Shown here: in pieces, positions 56,151 to 64,000 of the stretch
How the letters are laid out: the number at the start of each line of letters is the position of its first letter
Numbering within the stretch: the first letter of the stretch is position 1
Source of the DNA: Schaalia vaccimaxillae DSM 15804
GTDB lineage: Bacteria > Actinomycetota > Actinomycetes > Actinomycetales > Actinomycetaceae
DNA: 64,000 bases
Reading direction: 5' to 3'
Assembly: GCF_000420425.1 (NCBI RefSeq)
Contig: NZ_ATUX01000005.1
Coordinates: 124,001-188,000, forward strand
The notes under the pieces: model-generated
Seen by the model: only the letters and a program-made list of their open reading frames with translations
The model's database searches: none
Told to the model about the DNA's origin: nothing
Program-made: the position numbers and the translations under genes

Positions 56151-59009
56151 GTGACGACAGCTCTTTACCGCAGGTACCGTCCCGACACCTTCGACCAGGT
56201 GATCGGGCAAGCTCACGTGACCGATCCTTTGAAGGCGGCTCTTCGCGCCAATCGGGTGACTCATGCGTACCTGTTCTCTGGGCCTCGCGGATGCGGTAAA
56301 ACCACCTCAGCTCGCATCCTTGCACGCTGTTTGAATTGTGCGCAGGGGCCCACCGATACGCCGTGTGGCCAGTGCGATTCCTGCAAGGAATTAGCCACGG
56401 GCGGTTCAGGGTCTTTGGATGTGGTTGAGATTGACGCGGCGTCGCATGGCGGCGTTGATGATGCGCGTGACCTGCGTGAGCGCGCCACCTTTGCCCCGGT
56501 GCGTGACCGCTACAAAATCTTCATCATCGACGAAGCCCATATGGTGACGAACCAGGGCTTTAACGCGCTGCTCAAACTCGTTGAAGAACCCCCCGAACAC
56601 GTCAAATTTGTTTTTGCCACAACTGAACCCGAACGCGTTATTGGCACGATCCGTTCGCGCACCCATCACTATCCTTTCCGACTCGTTCCCCCCGATGTTC
56701 TTGAGCCGTATTTACATGGCCTGTGCGATGAAGAATCTGTTGATGTTGGAGATGGCGTCCTCGGTTTGGTGATGCGCGCGGGCACAGGTTCTGTGCGTGA
56801 CACTTTGTCTGTTTTGGACCAGCTGATGGCGGGGTCGGTTGATGGCCGCGTGGACTATCAGACCGCCGTGTCTTTGCTGGGCTACACGGACAATGCCTTG
56901 TTGGATCAGAGCGTTGATGCTTTGGCCGGTGGGGATGGAGCTGCCGCCTACAGGGTGGTTGAAAGAATGGTCGAATCCGGCCACGACCCGCGTCGTTTCG
57001 TTGAGGATCTTCTTCAACGGCTACGTGACCTGCTCATTATTGCTGTCGCCGGTGACGGTGCGAGTGAAGTTTTAGCTGGAACTCCGGTGGATCAATTTGA
57101 GCGCATGCAACATCAGGCGCGCAATTGGGGTCCCCGTGGGCTTTCGCGTGCGGCGGATCTGACTGATGAGGCTCTGCGCGCCATGACGGGAGCCACTTCG
57201 CCCAGGCTCCAACTTGAGTTGTTGATCGGGCGCATCCTTGTTCCCGCTGACGTAGCTGCACCTGCCCAAGCTGGTGGCCCGGCAGTTCAGAATGCTCCAA
57301 TGCCTGGAGCGGTTGGAATGTCTGGAGGAGGGGCTCCCGAAGAGGGCCGTTTTGGCGCGAGGGAAGCTCGCGAGGCTCTCAAACGTCGTCGTGAATCGCA
57401 AAACTCGACCCAAGCACCAACGCGTCCGCAGGAGGGTACTTCTTCAGCGGCTTCGGCATCGGCCGGGGCACCTAGCCAGCCTGCTACGCCACCAGCTGGT
57501 GACACTGTTGGTCAGCGTCCGGAACAACCTGTGGCTCCGCGTCAAGAAACTTCCGTTCCTAGTGCAGACGCCGCGGCGCCGACCAACCAGGGGTGGCCCG
57601 AAGCGTCAATCCCCGGTAGGGCTGCATCTCAGCCGGATACGGCCTCCTCGCCATCGACTGATCAACAACCAGCAGTTGATACTGCCCAGGCTCCGGTGGC
57701 GCCCCCTGCCCCACCGGAAGTAGCTTCCCAGGACACTTCGGCTCCACCAGCTCAGGCGCAAGGCTCCGAACAGCCACAGACCGTGAGCGCTGCGGCCGTA
57801 TCAGGCCGCGAAGCCGACATGATCCGAGGCCGTTGGAATGAGATCGTTGAAAGACTTTCCTCCATTAGTCGCGTGACCTGGTCCCTGGTGGGTGGCAACG
57901 CTCAACTCGGTGCTGTCGATGGAACCCAGGTTGTCCTGCTCTTCCCCGTTGACCATATGGCCGCTAACTTCGTGCGAGGCAATCGTGGCGCCGACGTTGA
58001 AAAAGCCATTCAGGAAACAACCGGTCTAGTAGTGCAAGTGAGTGCACAGGTAGGACAAGCCTCTGGCGGCAGCGCCGTCACCGCCCCTTCGGCTCCTGCA
58101 TCCCAGCCGCAGGCTGCTGCGTCCTCGGCACCACAACCTGAACCGGCCGCCGCTCCCTCTGCCCCCGCGCAACACCCAGATCCCACACAAGGATGGGTTT
58201 CGGAGCCGCCCCCTTTTGAGCAAAGCGAGTATTCGCCTCGGCCAGAACCCGCCCCAGAATATGAGCGTGACAACCAGGGCGAAGCATCTGATTCACCTCA
58301 AGAAATTGAAGACACCAGCCTAGGCGTTGAACCCGAGGCTGTGGGCGGACAAGAAGAACCGAAAGCCCCGCAAGGTGAAGATGTGCGGCCAAGCGAGCCG
58401 GTTATTCATCGTTCAGGCTTTAGCGTCTTCACCTACCCAGGTGACGACGACAATCACGACAGTCAATCTCAATCAGACAACACGGCAGAAGTGGCAACGC
58501 AACAACACGCATCCGCTGTGGCTGAACCGGCAGCGCCAAGGCCCCCTGCCGTTGAGTTTGACGACGAACCCGAAGACGATGACACGGACGTGCCCGCCTA
58601 CCAAAGCGATGACCCCACTGAATCAGATGCCACCGCATCAAGCGAACTGAACGCCAGCACAAATCTTTCAGGCTGGGATGTTCCCGTGGCAGTCCCCGGG
58701 GGCCAAAACTCTGTCACTTTCCAATCCGATCACAGTGACTGGTTCCAACCTGAGCCCGTTACTGAGCCAAGTGCTGTCCCCGAGGTTCCACGACCCTCCG
58801 GTCGTCTGGCTGCCATACAAGCCCTGCGTGAGCAACAACAGGACCATGCTCGTGACAATGCTGCCCCCCGTTCATCCGTCCTCGATGATGACACCGCCAG
58901 TATTGATGACGAAGACATTGAAAACTCCGCCTTTTTTGGCCTGCCAGCAGTCCTGGAGATTCTCGGAGGTAAAGTTATCGAAGAAAAGTTTGACGAAGGA
59001 AACCGCTGA
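56151..59009 (+). CDS. dnaX: DNA polymerase III subunit gamma/tau
   Basis: 952 residues. AAA clamp-loader part (1 to about 365): YRRYRPDTFDQVIGQ, Walker A GPRGCGKT near 44, zinc-binding Cys cluster CLNCAQGPTDTPCGQCDSC, Walker B IFIIDEAHM and sensor FATTEPERVIGTIRSR. Then a Pro/Ala/Gln-rich linker, a conserved block at about 545-640 (IRGRWNEIVERLSSISRVTW, the tau C-terminal domain), another 250 residues of acidic low-complexity sequence, and a short helix near the end (RLAAIQALREQQQ). GTG 56151 is preceded by TAGGGT at exactly six bases, so leaderless initiation is likely. No slippery sequence that would give a gamma form is obvious. Confidence 0.95.
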   Translation: MTTALYRRYRPDTFDQVIGQAHVTDPLKAALRANRVTHAYLFSGPRGCGKTTSARILARCLNCAQGPTDTPCGQCDSCKELATGGSGSLDVVEIDAASHGGVDDARDLRERATFAPVRDRYKIFIIDEAHMVTNQGFNALLKLVEEPPEHVKFVFATTEPERVIGTIRSRTHHYPFRLVPPDVLEPYLHGLCDEESVDVGDGVLGLVMRAGTGSVRDTLSVLDQLMAGSVDGRVDYQTAVSLLGYTDNALLDQSVDALAGGDGAAAYRVVERMVESGHDPRRFVEDLLQRLRDLLIIAVAGDGASEVLAGTPVDQFERMQHQARNWGPRGLSRAADLTDEALRAMTGATSPRLQLELLIGRILVPADVAAPAQAGGPAVQNAPMPGAVGMSGGGAPEEGRFGAREAREALKRRRESQNSTQAPTRPQEGTSSAASASAGAPSQPATPPAGDTVGQRPEQPVAPRQETSVPSADAAAPTNQGWPEASIPGRAASQPDTASSPSTDQQPAVDTAQAPVAPPAPPEVASQDTSAPPAQAQGSEQPQTVSAAAVSGREADMIRGRWNEIVERLSSISRVTWSLVGGNAQLGAVDGTQVVLLFPVDHMAANFVRGNRGADVEKAIQETTGLVVQVSAQVGQASGGSAVTAPSAPASQPQAAASSAPQPEPAAAPSAPAQHPDPTQGWVSEPPPFEQSEYSPRPEPAPEYERDNQGEASDSPQEIEDTSLGVEPEAVGGQEEPKAPQGEDVRPSEPVIHRSGFSVFTYPGDDDNHDSQSQSDNTAEVATQQHASAVAEPAAPRPPAVEFDDEPEDDDTDVPAYQSDDPTESDATASSELNASTNLSGWDVPVAVPGGQNSVTFQSDHSDWFQPEPVTEPSAVPEVPRPSGRLAAIQALREQQQDHARDNAAPRSSVLDDDTASIDDEDIENSAFFGLPAVLEILGGKVIEEKFDEGNR

Positions 59010-59012
59010 CCC

Positions 59013-59606
59013 GTGTACGAAGGCGCCCTACAAGACCTCATAGACGAATTCGGCCAACTCCCCGGAATCGGACCTAAATCGGCCCAACGCATGGCCATGC
59101 ACGTCCTCGACTCCGAACACGAAGACGTTGCGCGACTCGTCGATGCCATCAACGCCGTGCGTCACCGCGTCAAACACTGCGAAATCTGCGGCAACCTCAC
59201 CGAAGACACCACCTGCACCATCTGCCAAGATGTCCGCAGGGATGACACTGTGATCTGCGTGGTCCAAGAACCCAAAGATATCCAAGCCATTGAAGGGGCG
59301 CGGGTATTCCGCGGCCGCTACCACGTCCTCGGCGGTGTTATCGACCCCATCCACGGGATCGGGCCAGAACAGCTGCGCATCAGCCAACTGATGAGTCGCC
59401 TTGGAAACGGGCAGATCAACGAAGTCATCCTGGCAACCAACCCCAATGTTGAAGGCGAAGCTACCGCCGCCTACCTGGCGCGAATGCTCGGCACGATTGG
59501 AGTTGCCACCTCGCGCCTCGCTATGGGTTTGCCTATGGGCGGAGACCTCGAATATGCCGACTCCGTGACATTGGGGCGAGCCCTCGAAGGCCGTCGCCAA
59601 ATGTAA
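59013..59606 (+). CDS. recR: Recombination protein RecR
   Basis: 197 residues, full length. Helix-hairpin-helix [18 protein letters not shown]4 zinc finger [16 protein letters not shown], Toprim domain [12 protein letters not shown]... with [16 protein letters not shown], and Walker-B-like end [21 protein letters not shown]. Acts with RecF/RecO in gap repair. GTG 59013 lies three bases after the dnaX stop, AAGGAA upstream. The small ybaB/ebfC gene that usually lies between dnaX and recR is absent. Confidence 0.97.
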   Translation: MYEGALQDLIDEFGQLPGIGPKSAQRMAMHVLDSEHEDVARLVDAINAVRHRVKHCEICGNLTEDTTCTICQDVRRDDTVICVVQEPKDIQAIEGARVFRGRYHVLGGVIDPIHGIGPEQLRISQLMSRLGNGQINEVILATNPNVEGEATAAYLARMLGTIGVATSRLAMGLPMGGDLEYADSVTLGRALEGRRQM

Positions 59607-59732
59607 AGCGGGTTTCGCACTAGGCCGATCCCTCCGTGGAGGTGATTGGGGACCACCTGGCGGCGAACATCCACAGTAAACCCACAGCCCCCAGACGGTG
59701 ACCCGGCCACGTCCTCGTGGCAGAATCACTAT

Positions 59733-60470
59733 GTGAACTCAGCAGCCCACGCCACCTTCGTCCGCGCCGACGGCACACCCGCACGCATCCTCGTGGTTGA
59801 TGACGAGGCCGTCCTCGCCGAACTTCTTGCCGCCTCGCTGCGCCACCAAGGATGGGACACGAAAACTGCGGGAAACGGTTGGGAAGGTCTCGACCTAGCA
59901 GACGACTTCGACCCCGATATTGTCGTCCTAGACATTCAGATGCCCGGACTTGACGGCATGGAAACCCTGAGTCGCCTACGCAAGAAGAACCCGCACCTGC
60001 CCGTCCTTTTCCTCACAGCGCGCGACGCCGTGGCAGACCGTGTGGCAGGCCTGCGAGCAGGCGCCGATGACTACGTCACCAAACCTTTCGACCTTGACGA
60101 AGTGACCGCCCGAATTGATGCGCTCCTACGCAGGTCCGGCATGGCCTCGGCTACCGTCTCCCACGTGCTGACCGTGGGCGACCTCGTCCTGGACGAAGAC
60201 TCGCACGACGTCACTCGGGACGGCGAACCCGTGTCGCTGACCAACACCGAGTTTGAACTGCTGCGCTACCTCATGGAAAATCCCAACGTCGTTTTGTCGA
60301 AGTCTCAGATCCTCGACCGCGTCTGGTCCTACGACTTCGGTGGACAAGCCAATGTTGTCGAACTCTATATTTCCTACCTGCGCAAGAAACTTGAAACGGA
60401 TCGGACTCCGATGATTCACACCGTACGCGGGGCAGGCTACATCCTGCGACCCGGCGAGGACATCAGGTGA
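59733..60470 (+). CDS. OmpR/PhoB-family response regulator
   Basis: 245 residues. Receiver domain ARILVVDDEAVLAELL with phospho-acceptor Asp67 in IVVLDIQMPGLDG and the Lys of VTKPFDLDE, then a winged helix (LTNTEFELLRYLMENPNVVLSK ... VELYISYLRKKLETD). GTG 59733 is used: it gives the normal N-terminus and CAGAAT stands six bases upstream, with no ribosome site; the longer frame from 59646 codes for an unlikely extension. GTGA overlap with the kinase gene. Resembles the TrcR-type regulators of actinobacteria; target genes unknown. Confidence 0.93.
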   Translation: MNSAAHATFVRADGTPARILVVDDEAVLAELLAASLRHQGWDTKTAGNGWEGLDLADDFDPDIVVLDIQMPGLDGMETLSRLRKKNPHLPVLFLTARDAVADRVAGLRAGADDYVTKPFDLDEVTARIDALLRRSGMASATVSHVLTVGDLVLDEDSHDVTRDGEPVSLTNTEFELLRYLMENPNVVLSKSQILDRVWSYDFGGQANVVELYISYLRKKLETDRTPMIHTVRGAGYILRPGEDIR

Positions 60471-62110
60471 GACGCACCAGTCGAGGTTGCGTTCGACGCA
60501 AACCACTATCAACGCGTGTCAGCGTATTCCTGGCAATCATCGTCACTTTGGCACTGCTAGCGATGGTAGCCAGCTCGGGTTTCGCGATGCGTACCTGGAT
60601 GACCAACCAGGTCGAACACAGCCTGATCGACAGCCTTCGGCGTGCAACCCAGGACAAGAGCAGTACCGATCAGGTTGCGCCCCTGACTCAAGCAGCCCAA
60701 TCAGGAAGCCAACTTGGAGCCAACAAGCTCGACGAGGATCACGGGCCGGGCGCAAACGGCAAGGGTGTCCCGGAAGGGCTCAACGGCCCCGGACTGGCGG
60801 AAGGATCTCTGCGCGCCTCCGAAATCAACGGGCAGTTAACTGGCGGGGTGATCCATGACTTCGACATCGTCGCACTGTCAGACCGAGCCCTCCAAGAACT
60901 CACTGAACTGCCAGACGGCAAGCGACCACACACCGTGGATATTGACGGCTTGGGTTCTTTCCTTGTGCGTGTCGGCCAGGACACCAATGGTCAGCGCGTC
61001 ATTGTTGGCCAGTCAACCGCCCAGATTGACACGACAACACTGGCTCTTATGGCGGTTGAATCTGCGCTCGCCCTCGTCATCATTGTTGCGGCGTCGATTA
61101 TTGGTAGACGCTGGGTGGTTCGCGAAATGCGTCCGCTTGGTTCTGTTGCCGCCACTGCCCGCCACATTGGCGCTCGCGATCTTGCCTCTGAAAAGGTTGA
61201 GCCTTTCGACCGTGTCCCCGCCGACGTGGCGGTACCTGGAAGCGAAGTTGGCGATGTTGGCCAGGCTTTGAACTCCATGATCGACAACGTTGAAGGAGCT
61301 TTGCAGGCCAGAGCCGAGTCGGAGCAGAAATTGCGCCAATTCGTTGCCGACGCATCTCACGAGTTGCGCACGCCATTGGCTTCCATCCAGGGGTACACCC
61401 AGTTGTTGCAAAAGGACTCCATCGAGGAAGAACTTGCGCTGTCGCGTATTGCTTCCGAGTCGAAGCGTATGTCGGGGTTAGTTGAGGACTTGCTGCTCTT
61501 GGCCAGGCTTGACGCTGGACGTGAGCTGGTCAGCGTACCAGTAGATGTTCTGCCCTTGGTGTTGGATGCGTTGTCCGACGGGCACGCGGCTGGCGGAGAC
61601 CACGAGTGGAGTCTGGATATCGACGAAGATATTGCAGACGAGGGAGGGTCTTTCATCGTCATGGGTGACGAGGCTGGCCTGCGTCAGATCCTGGCAAATC
61701 TTGTGACGAATGCGCGGGTGCATACCCCTGCAGGAACTCGCGTCACAGTGGGAGTCCGGGCGATTCCTGTTGGCGAGGGCGATGTGGTTGCTGATGCTGG
61801 ATCCAAACGACACGCGTGGAGGCCTGGGGCAGGCCCGGCAGGCTCGATTCGACTCAGTGTTGCCGATTCTGGCCCCGGAATCCCCGAACATCTGCGATCC
61901 ACGGTGTTCGACCGATTTGTTCGTGGAGACTCGTCGCGCACGCGTAGTTCCCAGGCGGGCGTAACCGCCACAGGTTCGTCAGGTTTAGGCCTGTCGATTG
62001 TGGCGTCTCTTGCCCAAGCTTTGGGCGGGCGAGTAGATATGACGACATCTTCAGACGGGACAACTTTCGAGGTCTACCTGCCCCGTGCGGTGACAGACGC
62101 TGATAGCTGA
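60467..62110 (+). CDS. Sensor histidine kinase
   Basis: 547 residues. Helix 1 at about 17-40, an extracytoplasmic domain of about 145 residues with Gly/Asn-rich part (GPGANGKGVPEGLNG), helix 2 at about 187-210, HAMP, then the dimerisation box with His298 in ADASHELRTPL and an HATPase with NLVTNARVHTP, DSGPGIP and SSGLGLSIV. A Gly/Ala-rich insertion separates N and G boxes. Partner of the regulator just upstream. The signal is unknown. Confidence 0.94.
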   Translation: MRRTSRGCVRRKPLSTRVSVFLAIIVTLALLAMVASSGFAMRTWMTNQVEHSLIDSLRRATQDKSSTDQVAPLTQAAQSGSQLGANKLDEDHGPGANGKGVPEGLNGPGLAEGSLRASEINGQLTGGVIHDFDIVALSDRALQELTELPDGKRPHTVDIDGLGSFLVRVGQDTNGQRVIVGQSTAQIDTTTLALMAVESALALVIIVAASIIGRRWVVREMRPLGSVAATARHIGARDLASEKVEPFDRVPADVAVPGSEVGDVGQALNSMIDNVEGALQARAESEQKLRQFVADASHELRTPLASIQGYTQLLQKDSIEEELALSRIASESKRMSGLVEDLLLLARLDAGRELVSVPVDVLPLVLDALSDGHAAGGDHEWSLDIDEDIADEGGSFIVMGDEAGLRQILANLVTNARVHTPAGTRVTVGVRAIPVGEGDVVADAGSKRHAWRPGAGPAGSIRLSVADSGPGIPEHLRSTVFDRFVRGDSSRTRSSQAGVTATGSSGLGLSIVASLAQALGGRVDMTTSSDGTTFEVYLPRAVTDADS

Positions 62111-62183
62111 TTGAGGATCCAGCGTCGCGGCTGGCTATGGCTTTTGCGAGTTGTACGCCCGGATCCGCCGTTGTGCGCGGAGC

Positions 62184-62243
62184 CCCACCGTTATACGTCG
62201 GTGCCTGTTCGTAGACGAGCCGACGTCGGTGCATAACGGTGGG
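62184..62243. repeat. Hairpin element with 11-bp perfect arms
   Basis: CCCACCGTTAT at 62184-62194 and ATAACGGTGGG at 62233-62243; the loop repeats CGTCGGTG twice (62197 and 62224 areas). Located between converging genes; may end the kinase message or be a small palindromic repeat. Confidence 0.6.
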
Positions 62244-62261
62244 TTTCGGCGAACGACTGTG

Positions 62262-62290
62262 GGTCTCGGCGAGGGCGGGTGGCCGAGACC
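62262..62290 (-). terminator. Hairpin after the ABC ATPase gene
   Basis: GGTCTCGGC and GCCGAGACC, nine perfect pairs with an 11-base loop, 30 bases past the minus-strand stop at 62320. Confidence 0.6.
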
Positions 62291-62319
62291 GAAGCTCAAG
62301 CAACGGTTCCAGTGCGCGT

Positions 62320-63120
62320 CTACGCCAGCAGAGACCGATCGGACAATCCTGCGCCCAGCCCCCCTCGCAGACGGTCAAACTCAGAGAGCAGAGAGTCAAC
62401 CGTTGCGGCGGCTTTTGCGAGTCCCGATAGTTCGAACATAATGCGGCCTTCATGCATCATGATGAGCCGATTACCCATTTGGAGTGCCTGCTCCATGTTG
62501 TGCGTGACCATCATGGCTGTCAGGTTCTTCGATGACACGGCCTGATCTGTCAGCCTGGTAATTAAATTCGCGCGTGCCGGGTCCAACGCAGCCGTGTGCT
62601 CATCCAGCAAGAGCACCTTCGGGTTTGAGAAGGTTGCCATTGTTAACGACAGCGCCTGGCGCTGACCGCCGGATAGCAGCCCAACCTTGGTGGTCAGACG
62701 ATTTTCTAGCCCCTGTTCAAGGGGAGCCAGAACCTCGCGGAAGAGCTGACGTTTCTTGTGAGTCAGAGCCAGGCCGAGGGTGCGCTTACGACCTCGTGAA
62801 TAGGCTAAGGCCAGATTTTCCTCAATAGACAGGTGGGGTGCAGTGCCCGCCATCGGGTCTTGAAACACCCGGGCCACCAGGTTGGATGTCTTGTGCTCGG
62901 GCAGCCTCGTGGTGTCTTGTCCGTCGATGGTGATACGACCAACGTCGGCCTGGTAGCGACCCGACACAATATTGAGCAGCGTCGACTTTCCGGCTCCATT
63001 CGAACCGATGATGGTAACGAAGTCGCCCTCGTTCAAAGACAGGGAAACGTTGGATAGGGCGACACGTTCGTTGACGGTGCCTCGGAAGAAGGTCTTAGTG
63101 ACGGCTTCAATCTCAAGCAT
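62320..63120 (-). CDS. ABC importer ATPase (COG1101-type, partner of LivM-like permease)
   Basis: 266 residues. Walker A GSNGAGKS near 40, Q-loop VFQDPMAGTAPHLSIEENLALAYSRG (typical of the COG1101/COG4120 importer group), signature LSGGQRQA, Walker B VLLLDEHTAALD and H-loop VTHNMEQAL. The Walker B segment has DEHT where most ABC ATPases have DEPT, as is usual in this group. These importers take up amino-acid-like or other small ligands; the ligand here is unknown. One-base TGATG overlap with the permease gene. Confidence 0.9.
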   Translation of the reverse strand: MLEIEAVTKTFFRGTVNERVALSNVSLSLNEGDFVTIIGSNGAGKSTLLNIVSGRYQADVGRITIDGQDTTRLPEHKTSNLVARVFQDPMAGTAPHLSIEENLALAYSRGRKRTLGLALTHKKRQLFREVLAPLEQGLENRLTTKVGLLSGGQRQALSLTMATFSNPKVLLLDEHTAALDPARANLITRLTDQAVSSKNLTAMMVTHNMEQALQMGNRLIMMHEGRIMFELSGLAKAAATVDSLLSEFDRLRGGLGAGLSDRSLLA

Positions 63121-64000
63121 CAGAGCACCACCTTTTCGTTGTCGCGTTCTTCGGGCGAATGGGTGATGTCCGGTTCGGGCACCAGGGTTCGGGCGCGACG
63201 TTTGGCTCGGATGTCAGCAAAAATCGACACTCGGGGCAGCATGAGTGCCGCGAACACGATGATCGCGGAAATGAGTTTCATGTCGTTGGCTTCCAGGAAG
63301 TCCACACCGAGTGCAAGCTGAATGATGACGCGGTAGATCACTGATCCGAGCACCACGAACAGGGATGTGACCCAGACTCCCCGCGAGCCAATGAGCGCGG
63401 TTCCGATAATGACGGACGCCAGACCGGCAACGATCAGGCCAATACCCATCGAAATATCTGCAAACCCTTGGTATTGGGCGACGAGGGCGCCCGAGGCGGC
63501 AACCAAACCGTTGGACAGCGCCAGACCAAAGATTTTGTTATTACCTGTGCCGACGCCCTGAGCGCGAGCCATGCCCTCATTGTCACCAGTGGCCCTCATG
63601 CCCAGACCGATCTGGGTGGACAGGAACCAGTTAAAGCAGGTGGTGACCACGGCGACGAGAACGGCGAAGATTCCAACGGACACCCACGAGCCGAGCAACC
63701 CCTCCGCGCGCAATGGGCTCAGTGTTGTATCGACACCACGCAGTAAAGGCACATTGGCTTTGCCGAGGATTCGTAGGTTGATCGAGTACAGACCAATCTG
63801 GGTGAGGATGCCCGCCAGCAGCGGGTGGATGCCCGCCAGAACGTGCAGAGCTCCGGTAATGAGGCCGGCGACACAGCCTGCGAGGAAGCCACATGCGGTC
63901 GCAAGGAAGGGGTTTTGTCCGGCTGTGATCATGACGGCGGCCACGGCTGCGCCCGTGGTGAAGGACGAGTCGACGGTGAGGTCGGCGATGTCGAGGATTC
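63120..64000 (-). CDS. ABC importer permease, COG4120 type (cut by window edge)
   Basis: At least 292 codons are present; the frame is open to the window edge (LDIADLTVDSSFTTGAAVAA precedes the first internal Met), so the N-terminus lies outside. Hydrophobic helices with GCVAGLITGALHVLAGIHPLLAGILTQ, GDNEGMARAQGVGTGNNKIFGLALSNGLVAASGAL and MGIGLIVAGLASVIIGTAL are typical of the branched-chain-type permease paired with COG1101 ATPases. The gene for the binding protein is expected further on. Confidence 0.9.
   Translation of the reverse strand, partial: ILDIADLTVDSSFTTGAAVAAVMITAGQNPFLATACGFLAGCVAGLITGALHVLAGIHPLLAGILTQIGLYSINLRILGKANVPLLRGVDTTLSPLRAEGLLGSWVSVGIFAVLVAVVTTCFNWFLSTQIGLGMRATGDNEGMARAQGVGTGNNKIFGLALSNGLVAASGALVAQYQGFADISMGIGLIVAGLASVIIGTALIGSRGVWVTSLFVVLGSVIYRVIIQLALGVDFLEANDMKLISAIIVFAALMLPRVSIFADIRAKRRARTLVPEPDITHSPEERDNEKVVL

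Overview
The window looks like a chromosomal segment of a host- or plant-polymer-associated actinomycete, most likely in or near the Actinomycetaceae. The signs are a moderately GC-rich base composition, GTG starts, LAxTG-type sortase signals, a GuaB1-type IMP dehydrogenase, an actinobacterial FepC/SIP iron locus, and what look like many leaderless promoters. The species cannot be fixed from the sequence alone.

Region 1 (1-40,100) is a large L-rhamnose and rhamnosylated-glycan utilisation region. It holds the end of a rhamnose isomerase, rhamnulokinase, a frameshifted wall-anchored GH106 rhamnosidase, a LacI repressor, and a 16-kb operon. The operon has an Opp/Dpp-type ABC importer (one protein fuses permease and ATPase), four glycosidases without signal peptides (GH78, GH43-like, GH3, DUF5060/DUF5605 type) and a wall-anchored esterase-like protein. 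After an AAA/DUF4143 ATPase gene framed by two copies of the same terminator come the rhamnulose-phosphate aldolase and two intracellular GH78-family enzymes on the minus strand. A divergent CUT1 sugar importer without its own ATPase, a second LacI repressor and a 1,309-residue wall-anchored GH78 rhamnosidase follow. The inferred flow is: surface GH106/GH78/esterase trim glycans, the two importers take up oligosaccharides, intracellular GHs split them, and isomerase, kinase and aldolase degrade rhamnose. Strong promoters with palindromic LacI-type operators over the start site are visible at three places.

Region 2 (40,100-49,430) has a minus-strand MFS exporter, a copper nitrite reductase (NirK) with an extra N-terminal cupredoxin domain and two polytopic membrane partners, phosphoglucomutase, an AGE-family epimerase and two serine tRNAs. 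Region 3 (49,430-54,540) is an iron-siderophore uptake operon behind a clear DtxR/IdeR-type iron box: lipoprotein, two FecCD permeases, ATPase and siderophore-interacting reductase. Region 4 (54,540-64,000) is core genome: guaB1, dnaX, recR (with no ybaB between them), a two-component system, and an ABC importer cut by the window edge.

The most unusual points are: a set of start codons preceded at exactly six bases by a -10 hexamer, including a triple 23-bp iteron promoter for the AAA/DUF4143 gene; a dispersed element with 24-bp inverted ends, one copy of which is translated as the tail of a membrane protein; a mosaic surface rhamnosidase; and a GH106 gene with two frameshifts, one in a homopolymer.
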